64,000 nt of DNA from SZAS-18 sp038322235 (GTDB lineage Bacteria > Verrucomicrobiota > Verrucomicrobiia > Chthoniobacterales > SZAS-18): the NCBI GenBank assembly GCA_038322235.1, contig JBBQFQ010000027.1, forward strand, positions 1 to 64,000, written 5' to 3'. Positions 1 to 8,352 of this stretch are shown here, piece by piece (the stretch's first letter is position 1; the number at the start of each line of letters is the position of its first letter). Under the pieces are notes generated by a model. The model was not told where the DNA came from. It worked only from the letters and a program-made list of their open reading frames with translations, and ran no database searches. A program made the position numbers and the translations under genes.

Positions 1-129
1 CCCAAAGCCGCCGGGTGCGTTCATCGAGCCAAGGCGAAATCCTGCCAAATCGCTGACGAACCAGAGTGACGTCTTGCATCGGACCACCAAAGCAAAACTT
101 AGGGACAAATGCGATGTTTATTTACTGAC

Positions 130-655
130 AAGCCCTTAGCGAAGACCCGCCGGGTGTTCGTTAAGTGCGGAAATGTCTTAGCGAGATGCGCGCGGTTCTT
201 AGCGATGATCCGCCGCGTGATCGTTAAGGGCCGCCGGGTGTTCGTTAAGATCCAAAATGTCTTAGCGAAGAGCCGCCGGGTGTTCGTTAAGTGCCGAAAT
301 GTCTTAGCGAAGAGCCGCCGGATCCTCGTTAAGACCCAAAATGTCTTAGCGAAGAGCCGCCGCTTGTTCGTTAAGACCCAAATTGTCTTAGCGAAGAGCC
401 GCCGCGTGTTCGTTAAGACCAAAATGTCTTAGCCAAGAGCCGCCGGATGTTCGTTAAGACCCAAAATGTCTTAGCCAAGAGCCGCCGGGTGCTCGTTAAG
501 ACCCAAAATGTCTTAGCGAAGAGCTGCCGCGTGTTCTTTAAGACCCAAAATGTGTTCGCGAAGGGTCGGTGGACCCTTTCTAAAGGTGACCGAACTCTTT
601 GGAAAAGGTCATGGTGCCTTTTCTGAAGGTCACGGGACCCTTGCTTAAGTCCCAG
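130..655. repeat. Tandem array of 41-42 bp hairpin-forming repeats with a degenerate ~21 bp tail
   Basis: About ten units recur every 42 bp from roughly 134 to 553 (one unit near 418 is 41 bp). Each unit has TTCGTTAAG, a short loop, CTTAGCGAA, then a GC-rich GCCGCCGGGTG segment. The two 9-mers are reverse complements except for one position that would be a G-U pair in RNA, so the array can fold as alternating hairpins. From about 570 to 655 a diverged series with a period near 21 bp continues (CCTTTCTAAAGG-like cores). Because 42 is a multiple of 3 and the unit lacks stops, long ORFs run through on both strands, and both break at the 41-bp unit. I therefore treat the region as non-coding. Nothing else is recognised in the first 978 bases except the repeat remnant near 745-905. 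Confidence 0.85.
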
Positions 656-744
656 CGGGTGATGGCTTTGATCGGGGACGTGGCGGCGGATGAGCGAAGG
701 CAAGTCGCTGGGATTGAGGAAGCTGGCGGCGCGATCGCTCGACC

Positions 745-905
745 TCCCCCACCGCTGCCGGGGCGGGTAAAGATTCATTGGGCGACCGACCGGTGGCTGA
801 CGCCGACCGGCAGCCGAGTCAGCGAGACCGATCGACATCATGCGATTGTTCCCTTTTCAATCGATCACATTTCTGGTGGCCTTCCGGGCCAGAGTGAGCG
901 TCCAT
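745..905 (+). repeat. Degenerate three-hairpin intergenic repeat (copy A)
   Basis: It contains the same ordered blocks as the better copy at 8115-8197: a GC stem ending CCGGGGCGGG near 757, an ACCGGTGGCTGACGCC block near 790, and a TGGCCTTCCGGGCCA block near 878-892. The spacing is enlarged and the stems are imperfect, so this is probably a decayed member of the family. It lies just upstream of the short Kelch gene. Confidence 0.5.
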
Positions 906-978
906 TCCGGCTTGCGGTCGATCCGGGGCGCGGTGGATCCGAGAACCCCTTTTGGTTTGCGCTCGGAGAAGGACAATA

Positions 979-2265
979 ATGCAGACATCCCTCGTTTACT
1001 TTGCCGTGGCGGCCGCTGGCTCGCTCACCTTCGTTGTCGCTCCAACCTGTTGCGGAGGAGGGCTCGCGAACTTGAACGGCAGCAGTCAGACGGGCGTGGC
1101 CAGCGGCGGGCTCGTGCTTTCCGCGACGGAGGACGAGGCGCTCGTCAATGCCGGTTACGTGAGGATAGGGAACCCGACCTTCGCCGACGCCTCACCGCAA
1201 CGGGAGACTGATCCCACGCCCGTCGGGCGGGCCCAACACACCGCGGTGTGGACAGGCGATGAGATGATCGTCTGGGGCGGATACGGCGGCAGATCATTGA
1301 ACGACGGCGGCCGCTACGATCCGGTGGGGCACACTTGGACGGCGGTGACCACCTCCGGAGCGCCCCGCGCCCGGGAATACCACACTGCGGTGTGGACGGG
1401 CAGCGAAATGATCGTCTGGGGGGGATGGATCGGGGGGTTTTTCAAAGACGGCGGGCGCTACGATCCCGCGGCCAACCGTTGGACGGCGATGACCACCTCC
1501 GGCGCGCCTGCCGCCCGTCGATGTCACACGGCGGTGTGGACGGGTCGAGAAATGATCGTTTGGGGCGGATACAACCCCGATGAGAGCGGTCCTTTCAACG
1601 ACGGGGGGCGCTACGATCCTGCGGGCAACACTTGGACGGCCGTGAGAACCAACGGCGCGCCCGGCGCTCGGCAACGCCACACGGCGGTTTGGACGGGTGT
1701 CGAGATGATCGTCTGGGGCGGATTGCGGGTCGGCCTGACGACGACATTGAGTGACGGGGGGCGCTACGATCCGGCGGGCAACACTTGGACGGCGGTGACC
1801 ACGACCGACGCGCCCTCCCCGCGTCACGATCACACGGCGGTGTGGACGGGCAGCGAGATGATCGTCTGGGGCGGAGGAGCCTCCCGCGTCAGTTCGCTGA
1901 ACGACGGCGGGCGCTACAATCCCGCGGGCGATAGTTGGAGGGCGGTGAACACCACCAACGCGCCCTTGAAGCGTCGCTCTCACACGGCGGTGTGGACGGG
2001 CCGCGAGATGATCGTGTGGGGTGGATATAGCCCACCCAATTTCAACGACGGCGGGCGCTACGATCCGGCGGGCGACAGCTGGACGGCGCTACCGACCACC
2101 GACGCGCCCTCCGCGCGTCACGATCACACGGCGGTCTGGTCGGGCAGCGAGATGATCGTCTGGGGCGGATTCGACCTTGACCCAGTTTTCAACGACGGCG
2201 GACGTTACAATCCGGCGGCCGATCGTTGGATGGCGGTGAAAACGACCGGACCACCCCCGCCCTGA
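979..2265 (+). CDS. Secreted Kelch-like repeat protein, short paralog
   Basis: 428 residues. I start at the ATG at 979, which has a GGAGAAGGAC ribosome-binding site just upstream, rather than an upstream ATG at 952. The N-terminus is a hydrophobic export signal of about 25 residues. Seven repeats of about 50 residues follow, each with HTAVWTG-x-EMIVWGG, then NDGGRY-(D/N)P, W-(T/M)AV and a loop ending AP. This is a Kelch-type beta-propeller pattern. The sequence after the signal matches residues just before the repeats in the 933-residue paralog at 3308-6109, but about 170 residues present there are missing here. It thus looks like an in-frame internal deletion derivative, or a version with fewer domains. 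It is probably periplasmic or extracellular; the ligand is unknown. Confidence 0.8.
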   Translation: MQTSLVYFAVAAAGSLTFVVAPTCCGGGLANLNGSSQTGVASGGLVLSATEDEALVNAGYVRIGNPTFADASPQRETDPTPVGRAQHTAVWTGDEMIVWGGYGGRSLNDGGRYDPVGHTWTAVTTSGAPRAREYHTAVWTGSEMIVWGGWIGGFFKDGGRYDPAANRWTAMTTSGAPAARRCHTAVWTGREMIVWGGYNPDESGPFNDGGRYDPAGNTWTAVRTNGAPGARQRHTAVWTGVEMIVWGGLRVGLTTTLSDGGRYDPAGNTWTAVTTTDAPSPRHDHTAVWTGSEMIVWGGGASRVSSLNDGGRYNPAGDSWRAVNTTNAPLKRRSHTAVWTGREMIVWGGYSPPNFNDGGRYDPAGDSWTALPTTDAPSARHDHTAVWSGSEMIVWGGFDLDPVFNDGGRYNPAADRWMAVKTTGPPPP

Positions 2266-2317
2266 CCGGAAGATTCTCGCGGCTTCGCCGGGGTGGCGCA
2301 GCAGGCTGCGCAGAACG

Positions 2318-2465
2318 CGGCGGCAGCAGGCTTCCGCAGTCCACGAGCTTCGCACTCCGCGCTACAAGGCTCCGAGAGGGCTCCGAGAGTTGGTCAGCCT
2401 ATGACCATCGCCGTTCCGTAGCTGACGCCGACCGGCTACCTTCGGATGGCCCTCGGTGCCAGCAT
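2318..2465 (+). repeat. Intergenic repeat remnants downstream of the short Kelch gene
   Basis: The 347-bp gap 2266-2612 holds no gene that I can support. Near 2318-2342 a GCGGCAGCAGGCTTCCGC hairpin resembles the 28-bp palindromic element at 7996-8023. Near 2418-2463 lie a CTGACGCCGACCGGCTACC block and a TGGCCCTCGGTGCCA block, which match hairpins 2 and 3 of the three-hairpin family. The copies are imperfect. Confidence 0.55.
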
Positions 2466-2479
2466 GAGAGTGCCTTCTT

Positions 2480-2517
2480 CTCGCGCTCCTCGCCCATTCC
2501 TCCCGTGTTCGCCGATT
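2480..2517 (+). repeat. 38-bp direct duplicate of 6268-6305
   Basis: The stretch beginning CTCGCGCTCCTCGCCCATTC is repeated at 6268-6305 with one mismatch. Both copies lie 160-220 bp downstream of a Kelch gene. The second copy spans the likely GTG start of the POT transporter. This suggests the Kelch gene was duplicated together with its downstream flank. Confidence 0.7.
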
Positions 2518-2612
2518 CGCCGCCCTGCGTCCCGCCCTTTCACGTCGGCTGATTCGGCGATAACCTGATCTTCTCATCGGAAGGGTCTGCTCCACCCAGT
2601 CGTAAATCGCCC

Positions 2613-3161
2613 ATGCGACGAATCCCCCTTCCCCGGCCCGCGCGATGGGCGGCCCTATTTTTCGTCTTTTGCGCGACCTTCTTTCTGACGTCGATTTCGA
2701 TGGTTCGTTTCGTTGAGCGCCGTTCTTGGAGGAGCGTCCCCGAGGCCGTTCTTCCCTACTTCCCTGTCGTCGTAGAAATGCCCGATGGTGCATTTCAGGT
2801 CGCCCGCTTCGGGGCAATGCCGTCGGGATCGAAACCCGTTCGAGATCCGAGCGCTGCCGCAGAAGTAAATCGCCAATTGACGGGACCGGGCGAGCAACCC
2901 GGTTACAGCTATTTCGTTGTCACCTGGGACACTCCCGAGAGAACCCGGATCTCTCTGGAGGTGCCGACGGGGGACTGGACGAGATACGCTCGGTATGAGG
3001 TCGTTGGGGCGACGATCGTGCCCCTGGAGTTCATGCAATCCGGTCCGGGAACATTCATCGTCGCTGGCATGGCGGATGTTTTATGGAGCCTCGCCCTGAC
3101 CGGCGTGGCGTCGCTCTTTTTGACGACCCGATCGAGTCGAGCGGGCGAGTCGGTGCCGTGA
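2613..3161 (+). CDS. Hypothetical membrane-anchored protein
   Basis: 182 residues. A basic N-terminus is followed by a hydrophobic segment at about residues 10-30 (AALFFVFCATFFLTSISMV). A soluble region of about 115 residues with no family I recognise comes next, then a second hydrophobic segment at about 148-168 (ADVLWSLALTGVASLFL) and a short basic tail. The topology looks like two membrane helices enclosing an exported loop. G/C-rich third positions support coding. It sits alone between the two Kelch paralogs with no operon partner. Function unknown. Confidence 0.6.
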   Translation: MRRIPLPRPARWAALFFVFCATFFLTSISMVRFVERRSWRSVPEAVLPYFPVVVEMPDGAFQVARFGAMPSGSKPVRDPSAAAEVNRQLTGPGEQPGYSYFVVTWDTPERTRISLEVPTGDWTRYARYEVVGATIVPLEFMQSGPGTFIVAGMADVLWSLALTGVASLFLTTRSSRAGESVP

Positions 3162-3307
3162 TCGAAGCGCTTCCGAGCGGGATATGACCGATGACGGGCT
3201 CCGTTCTCCTTGCGCATGTCGACCGCTTCGCTTGATTCGATTTTCTTCCCAATCTTCCCCCGGACTCCACGGCTTCGGCGGGCGCGGTCCGCCAAAAAAC
3301 CAGCATC

Positions 3308-6109
3308 ATGAAGTCACCCTTCGTTACCCTCGCCTTGGCTGCCGCGGGCTGGCTCACTTTCCTCGTCGGTCCCGTCTCCGCGCAGGTGCCGCAACTCGTG
3401 ACCTACCAGGGCCGCGTCGTCGTCGGGACCACGAATTTCAACGGCTCGGGTTCGTTCAAGTTCGCGTTCGTGGACGCCGCCGGAAGCACGACGTTCTGGA
3501 GCAATGACGGCACCAGCAGCGGGGGCTCGCAGCCCGCGGCCGCGATCAGCCTCACCGTCAGAAACGGGCTTTACTCCGTGCTCCTCGGCGACGCGACCCT
3601 CGCAAACATGACGCCGATTCCGGCGAGCGTTTTCAACAATGCCGATGTGCGCCTGCGCGTCTGGTTCAATGACGGCTCGAATGGATCGCAGCTTCTCGCC
3701 CCCGATCAGCGCATCGCCGCGGTGGGCTACGCGATGATCGCCAATGGCGTGCCGAGCGGCGCGATCACGTCGGCGATGATCGCCAGCGGCGCGGTGGGAT
3801 CAACGCAATTGGCCGCGGGCGCCGTGGGGACCTCCCAACTCGCGGCCAACGCCGTGACCTCGGCGAATCTCGCGGCGGGCTCCGTCGGCAGCACCCAACT
3901 CGGCAACGGCGCGGCGGCGGCGAACCTGAACGCCAGCGGCCAGGCAGGCGTAGCCAGCGGCGGGCTCGTGCTTTCGGCCACGGAGAACCAGGCGCTCGTT
4001 AACGCAGGTTACGTGAGGATCGGGAGCACGACGATCGCCGACGCCTGGCAGCAACGGGCTGTCGATACGTCGCCCGCCGGGCGGCGCTATCATGCGGCGG
4101 TGTGGACGGGCAGCGAGATGATCGTCTGGGGCGGATACAACGGCAGTTATTTCAACGACGGCGCGCGCTACAATCCCGCGGGCAACAATTGGACTGCTGT
4201 TAACACCGCCGCCGCGCCCGCCGGGCGTGAGAATCACACGGTGGTGTGGACGGGCAGCGAGATGATCGTCTGGGGCGGTGACAACTTCAGCGGCTCTTTG
4301 AACGACGGTGGGCGCTACAATCCAGCGGGAAACGCTTGGATGCCGGTGACGATCACCGGCGCGCCCGCCGCGCGCACATCTCAGACGGCGGTGTGGACGG
4401 GCGGCGAGATGATCGTGTGGGGCGGATCGAACGGCAGCGCGAGTTATTTCAACGACGGCGGGCGCTACAATCCGGCGGGCAACAGCTGGACGGCGGTGAC
4501 CACCTCCGCCGCGCCCGCTGGGCGCTCTTATCCCACCGCGGTGTGGACGGGCAGCGAGATGATCGTCTGGGGCGGAACCAACGGCGGCACGAGTTATCTC
4601 AACGATGGCGGGCGCTACAATCCGACGGGCAACAGCTGGACGGCGGTGACCGCCTCCGCCGCGCCCGCTGGGCGCTCCTATCACACGGCGGTGTGGACGG
4701 GCAGCGAGATGATCGTCTGGGGCGGATTCAACGGCAGTTACGTCAACGACGGCGGGCGCTACAGCCCGGCGGCAAACGGTTGGACGGCGATGTCCAACTC
4801 GGGCGCGCCCTCCGCACGTTCTGGGCACACGACGGTCTGGGCAGGCAGCGAGATGATCGTCTGGGGGGGAGGAGGAGGCAGCAGTCTCAATGACGGCGGG
4901 CGCTACAATCCGGCGGGCAACAGTTGGACGCCGATGTCCACCTCGGGCCCGCCCGCCGCGCGTTACTCCCACACGGTGGTGTGGACTGGCAGCGAGATGA
5001 TCGTCTGGGGCGGATTCAACCTTGGCGTTTTCTTGAACGATGGCGGACGATACAACCCGACGGGCAACGCTTGGACGGCCACATCCCTCACCGGCCCGCC
5101 CGTCGGGCGGGCGAATCACACGGCGGTCTGGACGGGCAGCGAGATGATCGTTTGGGGCGGATCCAACGGCATCGTCTCAAACGACGGCGGGCGCTACAAT
5201 CCAGTAGCAAATATTTGGACGGCGGTGAGCACCACTGGTGCTCCCGTCGCGCGGGCCTATCACACGGCGGTGTGGACGGGCGGCGAAATGATCGTCTGGG
5301 GCGGACAAAACAGCGCGGCGTATTTCAACGACGGTGGTCGCTACAATCCGGTCGGTAATGCTTGGACGGCGTTGACCACCACCGGCGCGCCCTCCGCGCG
5401 CCACATTCATACGGCCGTGTGGACGGGCAGCGAGATGATCATCTGGGGCGGAACTCTCAGCACTCCTCTGAACGACGGCGGACGCTACGCTCCGGTCGGC
5501 AACACTTGGACGGCGATGACAACGTCCGGCGCGCCTTCAGCGCGTTATCTGCACACGGCGGTGTGGACGGGCAGCGAGATGATCGTCTGGGGCGGACAAA
5601 ACGGCGGAGCTTTCAACGACGGCGGGCGCTACAGTCCGTCGGGTAATACCTGGAACTCGGTGACGACGACCAACGCGCCCGCCGCGCGCGTGTGGCATAC
5701 AGCGGTCTGGACGGGCAGCGAGATGATCGTTTGGGGAGGAGTCGCTGGCAGCAATTTTAATGACGGCGGGCGCTACAATCCAGCGGGCAACAGTTGGACG
5801 GCGGTGATGACCGCCGGCGCGCCCGCCGCGCGTTACCAGCACACGGCAGTGTGGACGGGCAGCGAGATGGTCGTCTGGGGCGGACTCGGTAGCGGGTATT
5901 TGAACGACGGTGGTCGCTACAGTCCTGCGGGCATGGGCAACGCTTGGACGGCAATGACGAACACCGAGGCCCCCACGGTGCGTTATCAGCACACGGCGGT
6001 ATGGACGGGCAGCGAAATGATCGTCTGGGGCGGATCCAACGGCAGTTATTTCAACGACACAAGGTCCTACAGCCCAGGCAAGGTACTTTACCTCTACCAG
6101 AAGCAGTGA
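3308..6109 (+). CDS. Secreted Kelch-like repeat protein, long paralog
   Basis: 933 residues. The signal peptide ends near VSAQ (residue 26). Residues about 27-150 form an N-terminal domain with a DQRIAAVGYAM segment. A low-complexity stretch at about 150-200 repeats SAMIASGAVGSTQLAAGAV-like units, as seen in fibre or stalk regions of surface proteins. After a linker shared with the short paralog come 14 copies of a ~50-residue Kelch-type motif (HTAVWTGSEMIVWGG ... NDGGRYNPAGN-W-TAV). Fourteen copies could make two seven-bladed propellers. The repeats are very similar at the DNA level, which favours unequal recombination. Probably cell-surface or periplasmic, binding an unknown carbohydrate or protein. 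It starts at the ATG at 3308, preceded by AACCAGCATC with no strong ribosome-binding site. Confidence 0.85.
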   Translation: MKSPFVTLALAAAGWLTFLVGPVSAQVPQLVTYQGRVVVGTTNFNGSGSFKFAFVDAAGSTTFWSNDGTSSGGSQPAAAISLTVRNGLYSVLLGDATLANMTPIPASVFNNADVRLRVWFNDGSNGSQLLAPDQRIAAVGYAMIANGVPSGAITSAMIASGAVGSTQLAAGAVGTSQLAANAVTSANLAAGSVGSTQLGNGAAAANLNASGQAGVASGGLVLSATENQALVNAGYVRIGSTTIADAWQQRAVDTSPAGRRYHAAVWTGSEMIVWGGYNGSYFNDGARYNPAGNNWTAVNTAAAPAGRENHTVVWTGSEMIVWGGDNFSGSLNDGGRYNPAGNAWMPVTITGAPAARTSQTAVWTGGEMIVWGGSNGSASYFNDGGRYNPAGNSWTAVTTSAAPAGRSYPTAVWTGSEMIVWGGTNGGTSYLNDGGRYNPTGNSWTAVTASAAPAGRSYHTAVWTGSEMIVWGGFNGSYVNDGGRYSPAANGWTAMSNSGAPSARSGHTTVWAGSEMIVWGGGGGSSLNDGGRYNPAGNSWTPMSTSGPPAARYSHTVVWTGSEMIVWGGFNLGVFLNDGGRYNPTGNAWTATSLTGPPVGRANHTAVWTGSEMIVWGGSNGIVSNDGGRYNPVANIWTAVSTTGAPVARAYHTAVWTGGEMIVWGGQNSAAYFNDGGRYNPVGNAWTALTTTGAPSARHIHTAVWTGSEMIIWGGTLSTPLNDGGRYAPVGNTWTAMTTSGAPSARYLHTAVWTGSEMIVWGGQNGGAFNDGGRYSPSGNTWNSVTTTNAPAARVWHTAVWTGSEMIVWGGVAGSNFNDGGRYNPAGNSWTAVMTAGAPAARYQHTAVWTGSEMVVWGGLGSGYLNDGGRYSPAGMGNAWTAMTNTEAPTVRYQHTAVWTGSEMIVWGGSNGSYFNDTRSYSPGKVLYLYQKQ

Positions 6110-6292
6110 GCGGGAAGGCTGGAGCCGACGGCCACCCCCCGAACCTCGGCGCCACCGCCCGACACGGAACCGCCCGGTTTTGTCCTTGTTCGGGCGAGCA
6201 TTCTTTGAATCACTCTCGTCGGCTTCGCGCGCACCCCGCGCGGGGCGTTGCTCCGCCCGCTCCTCCTCTCGCGCTCCTCGCCCATTCCTCCC

Positions 6293-7834
6293 GTGTCCGC
6301 CGATTTCCCCGCTCCGCCCAACGCCCGGATTCCGCCGCAGATCGCGTTCATCATCGGCAACGAGGGGTGCGAGCGTTTCAGCTTCTACGGGATGCGGAAC
6401 ATCCTCACGGTGTTCCTCGTCTCGACGCTGCTCCTCGATCTGCCCGAGGCCTCGCGCGGCGCGGGCGCGAAGGAGGTCTTCCATACCTTCGTCATCGGGG
6501 TCTATTTCTTCCCGCTCCTCGGCGGCTGGCTGGCCGATCGGTTTCTCGGCAAATACCACACGATTTTCTGGCTCAGCCTGGTCTACTGCGCCGGCCACGC
6601 CTGTCTCGCGCTCTGCGAAAACAACCGCACCGGCTTCTTCGTCGGCCTCGGCCTGATCGCGCTCGGCTCGGGCGGGATCAAGCCGTGCGTCTCAGCCTTC
6701 GTCGGGGACCAGTTTGACCAGTCGAACAAGCAGCGGGCGAAGGTGGTCTTCGACGCCTTTTACTGGATCATCAATTTCGGCTCGTTTTTCGCCTCGCTCC
6801 TCATGCCGATCTTCCTCAAGGACTTCGGGCCGGCGATCGCCTTCGGCATTCCCGGCGCGCTCATGTTCATCGCGACCTTCGTGCTCTGGCTGGGTCGGAA
6901 ACGATACGTGCTCCTGCCGCCCGCCGCGCCCGATCCGCATTCCTTCCTCCGGATCTGTCGGACGGCCCTCGGCGCGGCCCAACCGGGACTGATCCTGGCC
7001 GGACTCGGCGCGGTGGCGGCCCTCGCGTCCTTCGCGTTGATGCCGAAGTTCGGCTTCGTCGTGTCGTTCTGCGTCGCGCTCGTCGCCTTGATCGCCTTCG
7101 GCGGCGCGGGAGTCTGGATCCAGCTCGATCGCGCGCGCGGTCAGCATCCCGACGAAGCCGTCGATGGCGTGCGCTCGGTGCTCCGGGTGCTGGTGTTGTT
7201 TTTTCTCGTCACGCCGTTCTGGTCGCTCTTCGACCAGAAGGCCTCGACCTGGGTCCTGCAGGCCGATGCGATGACGAAGCCGTCGTGGTTTCAATCGTCC
7301 CAGATGCAGGCCCTAAACCCGCTGCTCGTGATGCTGTTGATCCCCTTCAACAACCTGGTGCTCTTCCCCGCCTTGCAGCGGGCGGGCTGGGAGCCCACGG
7401 CGCTGCGCCGCATGACCATCGGGCTCGCCTTCGCGGCGATGTCGTGGGTCGTGGTGGGCGGAATGCAGGTCGCGCTCGATGCCTCGCACGCGCTCTCGAT
7501 CGTCTGGCAGGTGCTGCCCTATGCGTTGCTCACGCTGGGTGAAGTCCTCGTCTCCGCGACCGGCCTCGAGTTTGCGTACAGTCAGGCGCCGCCGTCGATG
7601 AAGGGCACCCTGATGAGTTTCTGGAATCTCTCCGTCACGGTCGGGAATCTGTGGGTCTTGATCGTGAATGCGGCGGTGAAGAACGACACCGTGACCGGCG
7701 CGATCAAATCGACCGGCTTCGGGATCACCGCGTTTCAAATGTTCTTCTTCGCCGCGTTCGCCTTCGCCGCCGCCGCGGCCTTCGGTTGGTACGCGCGTTC
7801 GTATCGGCTCGTCGATCATTACCGGAAGGCGTGA
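6293..7834 (+). CDS. POT/PTR2-family proton-coupled oligopeptide transporter
   Basis: 513 residues from the GTG at 6293; an in-frame ATG at 6248 would add 15 unusual residues overlapping a duplicated repeat. The protein opens with the family's E-x-x-E-R-F-x-x-Y-G motif (NEGCERFSFYG) in the first helix, followed by about twelve or more hydrophobic helices. A GSGGIKPCVSAFVGDQF segment matches the PTR2 signature between helices 4 and 5. POT proteins import di- and tripeptides with protons across the inner membrane. The length fits. No operon partner is nearby. The exact substrate cannot be assigned. Confidence 0.88.
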   Translation: MSADFPAPPNARIPPQIAFIIGNEGCERFSFYGMRNILTVFLVSTLLLDLPEASRGAGAKEVFHTFVIGVYFFPLLGGWLADRFLGKYHTIFWLSLVYCAGHACLALCENNRTGFFVGLGLIALGSGGIKPCVSAFVGDQFDQSNKQRAKVVFDAFYWIINFGSFFASLLMPIFLKDFGPAIAFGIPGALMFIATFVLWLGRKRYVLLPPAAPDPHSFLRICRTALGAAQPGLILAGLGAVAALASFALMPKFGFVVSFCVALVALIAFGGAGVWIQLDRARGQHPDEAVDGVRSVLRVLVLFFLVTPFWSLFDQKASTWVLQADAMTKPSWFQSSQMQALNPLLVMLLIPFNNLVLFPALQRAGWEPTALRRMTIGLAFAAMSWVVVGGMQVALDASHALSIVWQVLPYALLTLGEVLVSATGLEFAYSQAPPSMKGTLMSFWNLSVTVGNLWVLIVNAAVKNDTVTGAIKSTGFGITAFQMFFFAAFAFAAAAAFGWYARSYRLVDHYRKA

Positions 7835-7868
7835 CGGGCGGGGGGCGTTGATGGGGCGGCTCGGTAAT

Positions 7869-8071
7869 TTGGAGTGCGGCTGCCCTCTGCCGCTTTCTTG
7901 GGGATCTGGTGCCGCGTACCACGGATGTCCAATGCAGCGGCTGCGTCTGTCCCGCTGCCTTGGTCGGTGTCAGCGTGAGAATATCGTCGACCGCCAAAGC
8001 GGCAGAGGGCTGCCGCACTCCAAAACGTCTTTCCCGCTGCCTTGGTCGGTATCGGCGTGAGAATGTCGTCG
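7869..8071. repeat. 28-bp inverted repeat pair plus 40-bp direct repeat
   Basis: 7869-7896 and 7996-8023 are reverse complements with one mismatch in 28. Each is itself a GCGGC-x-GCCGC-type hairpin. A 40-bp sequence starting TCCCGCTGCCTTGGTCGGTG occurs at 7950-7989 and again at 8032-8071 with three mismatches. No ORF with credible coding features lies here. The 490-bp gap 7835-8324 is filled by this element, the three-hairpin copy at 8115-8197 and the TTCGACGTT tract at 8295-8352. Confidence 0.85.
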
Positions 8072-8114
8072 CCCGTGAATGGCGCTGACGCCGCGCGCGA
8101 TAAATCGACTTCCA

Positions 8115-8197
8115 CCGCCCCTGCCGGGGCGGGTAACGATTTCTTCGGCGACCGGTGGCTGACGCCACCGGCTAAATTCTCATGGCCCTCCGGGCCA
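8115..8197 (+). repeat. Three-hairpin intergenic repeat (best copy)
   Basis: Three perfect palindromes in a row: CCGCCCC-TGCC-GGGGCGG (8115-8132), CCGGTGGC-TGAC-GCCACCGG (8152-8171) and TGGCCC-TCC-GGGCCA (8183-8197). The order and spacing recur at 12531-12613 and 12831-12913, and in reverse at 12662-12745. No coding capacity is apparent. The tandem hairpins resemble REP-type elements. Confidence 0.9.
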
Positions 8198-8294
8198 GGA
8201 GTCGCGGCGTTTTCTTCGGAACCTGCATGTAGGTGAGCGCCATTCTTGTCTCACCCCGCGATTCGGCATTCGCGCGTATCCTCAGCACTTCGAA

Positions 8295-8352
8295 GTTCGA
8301 AGTTCGACGTTCAGCGTTCGATGTTCATCTGGGGTTCAATGTTCGACGTTCA
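8295..8352. repeat. Short tandem TTCGACGTT-like tract
   Basis: Units close to TTCGAAGTTCGACGTTCAGCG repeat as TTCGAtGTTCATC and TTCAATGTTCGACGTTCATC at a period near 9-13 bp. The tract overlaps the 3' end of the minus-strand cyclase gene and supplies its last codons and stop. Confidence 0.6.

Noticed and set aside
130..655. CRISPR array
   Set aside because: Units are contiguous without unique spacers and no cas genes are nearby; it is a tandem repeat.
99..841. Repeat proteins on both strands (LTNTRRLFAKTFWV-type)
   Set aside because: Openness on both strands follows from a stop-free 42-bp unit; both frames break at a 41-bp unit and no ribosome-binding site or terminal domain is present.
599..979. 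126-residue plus-strand ORF upstream of the short Kelch gene
   Set aside because: Overlaps repeat remnants, with no start signal or family motif.
1294..6598. Long minus-strand ORFs opposite the Kelch genes
   Set aside because: Shadows of a repetitive GC-rich coding sequence; Arg/Ala-rich with no motif.
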